Positions 41,202 through 41,351 of a stretch of 41,351 nucleotides of DNA are shown here, piece by piece. Origin of the DNA: an uncultured Blautia sp. (GTDB lineage Bacteria; Bacillota; Clostridia; Lachnospirales; Lachnospiraceae); contig URVB01000032.1 in NCBI GenBank assembly GCA_900551075.1, positions 1 through 41,351 of the forward strand, given 5' to 3'. A program made the translations under genes and the position numbers. The notes beneath the pieces were generated by a model. It ran no database searches. It saw only the letters and a program-made list of their open reading frames with translations, and was not told where the DNA came from. Positions within the stretch are counted from its first letter, which is position 1; each line of letters opens with the position of its first letter.

Positions 41202-41351
41202 ATGAAGAAAAAAGTATTAAGCACCTTATTATGTGCAGCCGTGAGCATGAGTATGCTCATCGGCGCCGTATCCGCCGTATATGCAGCAGAGGCGGGCGGG
41301 GGGAAGAAAAATGCGGTTTTCCTCCCGTCAAACGCGGGGAGAAGATTTTTT
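41202..41351 (+). CDS. Start of a secreted protein (possibly a sugar-binding lipoprotein or receptor), cut by the window edge
   Basis: The ATG has an ideal AAGGAGGAAATTGG leader. The first 50 codons give a signal peptide: MKKKVLSTLLCAAVSMSMLI then GAVSAVYAAEAGGG, with cleavage expected near YAAEA. Position after a LacI-family regulator and behind a CRE-like operator suggests the solute-binding protein of a sugar ABC transporter; this is context only. The last 60 bases are GC-rich and end in a T run. They contain the inverted repeat GGGGGAAGAAAA/TTTTCCTCCC, odd for mature binding-protein sequence, so an assembly edge or insertion boundary is possible. Confidence 0.6.
   Translation, partial: MKKKVLSTLLCAAVSMSMLIGAVSAVYAAEAGGGKKNAVFLPSNAGRRFF

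Overview
The window reads as chromosomal DNA of a low-GC Gram-positive gut anaerobe, most likely a Lachnospiraceae-type Clostridium relative. The evidence is the set of gene families: a T-box-controlled long-form ileS, a clostridial HtrA, MmcQ/YjbR-DUF3795 proteins, a ferritin, a TRAP cassette and conjugative-element debris (TnpV, DUF3847). Nearly all genes have strong AGGAGG-type ribosome sites. No tRNA, rRNA, CRISPR array or intact transposase was seen. Genus is not assigned.

Region 1 (about 1-13,140) is an eroded accessory island. On the minus strand lie the edge of an unknown gene, a MerR/TipAS-type regulator, a frameshifted DUF3847 gene, a 43-residue membrane peptide, and an antibiotic-peptide-detoxification type module (FtsX-like permease, ABC ATPase, histidine kinase, response regulator). 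The response regulator has lost its N-terminus and is fused by deletion to a SAM methyltransferase, which also carries a frameshift at an A9 tract. Upstream of the methyltransferase is a good promoter, a 20-codon leader ORF and an attenuator-like terminator, the layout of drug-inducible resistance genes. On the plus strand follow a TnpV stub, an AraC regulator with an EamA exporter and a decayed DUF2000 gene, more gene debris, a NimA-like flavoprotein, a terpenoid-cyclase-fold protein and a DUF6194 protein.

Region 2 (13,140-18,071) starts with a divergent XRE repressor and small-protein pair with an operator laid over the promoter. It continues with a five-gene nucleoside salvage operon: SIS-domain protein, YjbQ, a chimeric nucleoside hydrolase/deoxyribosyltransferase, DeoD and DeoB. 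These would convert purine (deoxy)nucleosides to free base plus (deoxy)ribose 5-phosphate.

Region 3 (18,107-19,679) holds small genes: a YgjP-like metallopeptidase, a recD2 N-terminal stub, MmcQ/YjbR and a YunG-like protein. Region 4 (19,668-26,109) is a catabolic locus: glycerate kinase, divergent CdaR-type regulator, DctPQM TRAP transporter and a phosphotriesterase-family hydrolase. It plausibly imports and opens a lactone or ester of a sugar acid and channels it to 2-phosphoglycerate.

Region 5 (26,219-41,351) is more core-like: ferritin, HtrA protease, nucleoside hydrolase with a hairpin at its transcript start, DEDD exonuclease, DacF-type carboxypeptidase, T-box leader with ileS and glycogen phosphorylase, an MmcQ/YjbR-DUF3795 protein, a GH25 lysozyme with an SH3 domain, and a LacI-family regulator. 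The LacI gene is preceded by two GGGAAC(G/A)TTCCC palindromes flanking a small terminator. It is followed by the start of a secreted protein that runs off the window.
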